The notes below the pieces were generated by a model. That model had not been told where the DNA came from. It saw only the letters and a program-made list of their open reading frames with translations, and did not search any database. A stretch of DNA of 64,000 nt from JAOXRU01 sp965247735. GTDB lineage: Bacteria; Bacteroidota; Bacteroidia; Flavobacteriales; Flavobacteriaceae. Shown here one piece after another: positions 62,301-64,000 of this stretch; position 1 is the stretch's first letter, and each line of letters opens with the position of its first letter. The translations under genes were made by a program, and so were the position numbers. The stretch lies in the NCBI GenBank assembly GCA_965247735.1, contig CBDFHN010000002.1:434001-498000 (forward strand), written 5' to 3'.

Positions 62301-63948
62301 GCTAATAAAAACTGATAATATTACCGATTTAATAAAAAAAGAAGTTACAATTTTAAGCCCATATTTCCCTACCGAGGTTTCTGTTTCAGGATCTAAATCA
62401 CAATCATTCAATTTTTCTATAGATAATTTAGTAGATGGAAGTCTTAAAGCTGATTTTACAATTTATACAGATATTATTGGTGATGTTATGGATGGAATTG
62501 AAGGAATAATAAGAGAACCTTATGGCTGTTTCGAGCAAGTTTCTTCTAGTACCTATCCCAATATTTTAATCTTAAAATACCTTAGAGAGACTAATAAAAA
62601 TAATCCTGAAGTAGAGAAAAAAGCATTGGATTTTATAAAAAAAGGATATAAAAAACTCGCAGGTTATGAAACTTCAAAAAATGGTTTTGAATGGTATGGG
62701 AAAGCTCCTCCCCATGAAGCATTAACAGCTTATGGACTTATGGAATTTACTGAAATGAAAGAAGTGTATGATGGCGTTAGTGAACCCATGTTGAAAAGAA
62801 CCATAAAATACTTATTAAGTAGAAAAAATGGAAAAGGTGGATTTAAACAAAATAGAGGTAAGTATGGATTTTCGGCAGCTCCTGAAAATGTAAATAATGC
62901 TTACATCGTTTATGCTATTAGTGAATCTGGTATTGACGCAGATATTGAAAAAGAGTATCGTTATGCTTTTGATGAAGTTATTGAAAGTAATGATACTTAT
63001 AGGATTGCCCTTATAGCTTGTGCCAGTTTTAACCTGAGTAGGTCAAAAAATGCCCAAATGTTAATTAATAAAATTAAGGAAAATATTAACACATATGGTT
63101 TCTCCGATTTACCAGTAGATAATACTATTACGAGATCTTACGGAAACGCCAAAAATATTGAAACGGTTGCTTTTTCTCTATTAGCACTATTAAAGGAAGA
63201 AAATCCTGATCAGTTTTTAATATCTAAAGGTGTTGAATACCTAGTTAGTAAACGTAAGTATAATAGATTTGGTTCAACACAATCTACATCAATGGCTTTA
63301 AAGGCTTTAATTGAATACACTAAAAATCAAAAAAACATATTGATAACAAAAGAAAACTCCGTTAAGCTAATTATCAATGGCAAAGAATTAAATAAATCAT
63401 TAAACATTTCAAAAAACGGCAAAATAGTAATTCAAAACATCGAATCATATATAAAAGAAAAAGAGCAAAACTTACAAGTAAAATTTTCAAATTCAGAGGC
63501 TACCTTTCCATATTCGCTAAATGTAACATACGATAGTTTTTTACCAGACTCTTCAAACAAATCTTCTTTAGAACTAAAAACCACTATAGCAGATAAAGTT
63601 TACAAAGTAGGCGATAATATAAGTATGTTAATTAACGTGATAAATACGAAAAATGAAAACTTAGGTATGGTAACTTCTATCGTTGGAATCCCATCTGGAA
63701 CCACACCTCAATCATGGCAATTAAAAGAGCTTTTAGAACAAAATAAGATAGCTTACTATGAAGTTTTTGAAAACTATTTAGTGTTTTATTGGAGATCTTT
63801 TAAAGCATTACAAACAAACTCAATTCGCTTAGATCTAAAAGCAGATATCGCAGGAAAATATAAAGCTCCTGCAAGTGTAGTTTACTTATACTATGGTGAT
63901 GAGTTTAAAACATGGATATCAGGTAATGTACTTGAAATTAAGAACTAA
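59383..63948 (+). CDS. Alpha-2-macroglobulin-like thioester protein with an embedded TonB plug domain
   Basis: A 1521-residue exported protein (signal peptide cleaved near LKAQ, residue 26). In order: macroglobulin-like (MG) domains from about 35 (YTQTDRPFYFPNETIWFKSY, the MG2 pattern) to about 525; a carboxypeptidase-regulatory-like domain (about 536-600); a full SusC-type plug (about 654-781; LDEVVITAYG, ITIRGTNSISG, LIIVDGVLY, LKNAAATSLYGSSGANGVIVITT); an A2M domain (about 835-930; FRQTIYWNPVIQTNKNGKA); a thioester alpha-alpha domain (about 1040-1330) with PYGCFEQ, Cys1049 and Gln1052 able to form the internal thioester; and C-terminal MG domains. Macroglobulins trap proteases and bind targets covalently. 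The stop of the barrel gene is 2 bp upstream. Confidence 0.88.
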   Translation: MKSQYNHIAFLYIILFLLGSSVSLKAQNSTDNHLEKIYTQTDRPFYFPNETIWFKSYIVKGNNTISTLSDTMYAELISPKGSTVKTIKLAINQGYAYGDFFIDKDLVGGIYTIKMFTNWMRNYGKEVFFTKKITVQKIVKPNVLLSLDFVKEGYGKSATVKAIFLAKDLKNNAISNVKINYEVSIKGIVVLSKKVTTDTKGKTNISFPLPNDLMTRDVVLNVMIPHKGTTESISRSVPIVLDNIDLQFFPESGKLLANIESRVAFKAIDEFGKPVDVQGDIINNKGDFITSFNSFHDGMGTFTLTPSDNNIFYAKIRTPFTSEKRIPLPKVYREGVNFGVKSDSLSTRLKINSTINKQLYLKVSNSHKELLKQTVDTNGDVITINTKEFPIGITKFMIVDKNQIPLAVRLVFMNSHKQLNIDIQLEKTTYQTREKVNVTITTKDKNNKPIPSNLSIAIADNKLLSFADDKQDHILSYLLLSSELKGKIHKPNFYFNLKKVKSYEALDYIMLTNGWRNYILKPTTIKEAQYKPEQFAIQSGKIVDKNGNSVKTILLLFDQYGNKVLVFESDQNGNFSFKFHKGERLTLIAYTEDGEKLKIIEKEKIKNIINSALNGNNKKIGVKNNPSKFNIVTQKSIKKKATATIALSEDSSNLDEVVITAYGSEAKRNLVGSSIVKVEVDELDTIESVSQLLQGKVSGVQIVNGTGGTGSSANITIRGTNSISGNNQPLIIVDGVLYSQKSLSNLNANEVNTVTVLKNAAATSLYGSSGANGVIVITTKNQNFYNSWGKKKLNNGKYNNYAIKNFYNSQPTNLYQAKQFYMPKYEGKELPEERKDFRQTIYWNPVIQTNKNGKATFEFYNSDAITSFQITAEGIGYNGLVGKKQKAYSTKKLLNVDFKSPNYMVLNDTVILPVTITNETNKKIDTKLNIQLPHNLKLLKPIDRNISIEANSSLIKNIKVIPIKETEKAIIELLIKTDNITDLIKKEVTILSPYFPTEVSVSGSKSQSFNFSIDNLVDGSLKADFTIYTDIIGDVMDGIEGIIREPYGCFEQVSSSTYPNILILKYLRETNKNNPEVEKKALDFIKKGYKKLAGYETSKNGFEWYGKAPPHEALTAYGLMEFTEMKEVYDGVSEPMLKRTIKYLLSRKNGKGGFKQNRGKYGFSAAPENVNNAYIVYAISESGIDADIEKEYRYAFDEVIESNDTYRIALIACASFNLSRSKNAQMLINKIKENINTYGFSDLPVDNTITRSYGNAKNIETVAFSLLALLKEENPDQFLISKGVEYLVSKRKYNRFGSTQSTSMALKALIEYTKNQKNILITKENSVKLIINGKELNKSLNISKNGKIVIQNIESYIKEKEQNLQVKFSNSEATFPYSLNVTYDSFLPDSSNKSSLELKTTIADKVYKVGDNISMLINVINTKNENLGMVTSIVGIPSGTTPQSWQLKELLEQNKIAYYEVFENYLVFYWRSFKALQTNSIRLDLKADIAGKYKAPASVVYLYYGDEFKTWISGNVLEIKN

Positions 63949-64000
63949 TTTTTAGAAAAAAAACAACTAGTAACGGTAATACCCTCACCAAACTAATGAT

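Noticed and set aside
59383..63948. Plug inside the macroglobulin considered as an assembly or recombination artefact
   Set aside because: The frame is open for 1521 codons without breaks, the domain borders are clean, and the neighbouring barrel lacks precisely this domain, which fits a real split.

Overview
The window is AT-rich DNA from a member of the Bacteroidota, most likely a marine Flavobacteriaceae. This rests on SusC/SusD pairs, ECF sigma/FecR regulation, AraC regulators fused to membrane domains, DUF6261 and DUF4494 proteins, lipoprotein and -AQ type signal peptides, promoters of the TTTG-N19-TAnnTTTG type, and almost no Shine-Dalgarno sequences. No rRNA, tRNA or CRISPR array was seen.

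Layout. 1-7 kb, all minus strand: a truncated haloalkane-dehalogenase-like gene, a tight hxlR-nudC-crp-like operon with a double palindromic operator, lipoproteins, a DUF2314 protein and a fatty acid hydroxylase. 7.5-9 kb: a DUF6261 gene followed by an 8-bp array and three ~170-bp tandem units. 9-19 kb: an agmatinase-like gene, an APH-fold kinase, small hypothetical genes, pseudogenes and an IS21 element whose insertion can be undone on paper. 19-30 kb: two identical 2,433-bp IS91-like elements bracketing a LytTR/dioxygenase/DoxX cluster, a broken IS1182 element, a lipocalin-like lipoprotein and an AraC regulator. 30-36 kb: a 21-bp tandem array, an unknown protein, and an operon of a 1013-aa outer-membrane protein with a secreted trypsin-like protease. 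36-43 kb: a nutrient-uptake locus (ECF sigma, FecR, SusC with STN domain, SusD) ending in a clear terminator. 43-52 kb: an S41 peptidase, an AraC regulator, small membrane or lipoproteins, two MITE-like copies around a DUF4494 gene, a patatin and an M1 aminopeptidase. 52-64 kb: recG, an IS3 element inside a repeat zone, and a two-gene operon.

The most interesting system is that last operon (56549-63948). Its first gene encodes a SusC-type outer-membrane barrel from which the TonB plug domain is missing. The second, 2 bp downstream, encodes a 1521-aa alpha-2-macroglobulin-like protein with an intact thioester motif (Cys1049 to Gln1052) that carries a complete SusC-type plug (about residues 654-781) in its middle. 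This looks like a barrel plugged in trans by a thioester protein. A strong promoter matching the Bacteroidota consensus precedes it.

Functions are inferred from recognisable motifs and family knowledge only; no search or structure prediction was run.
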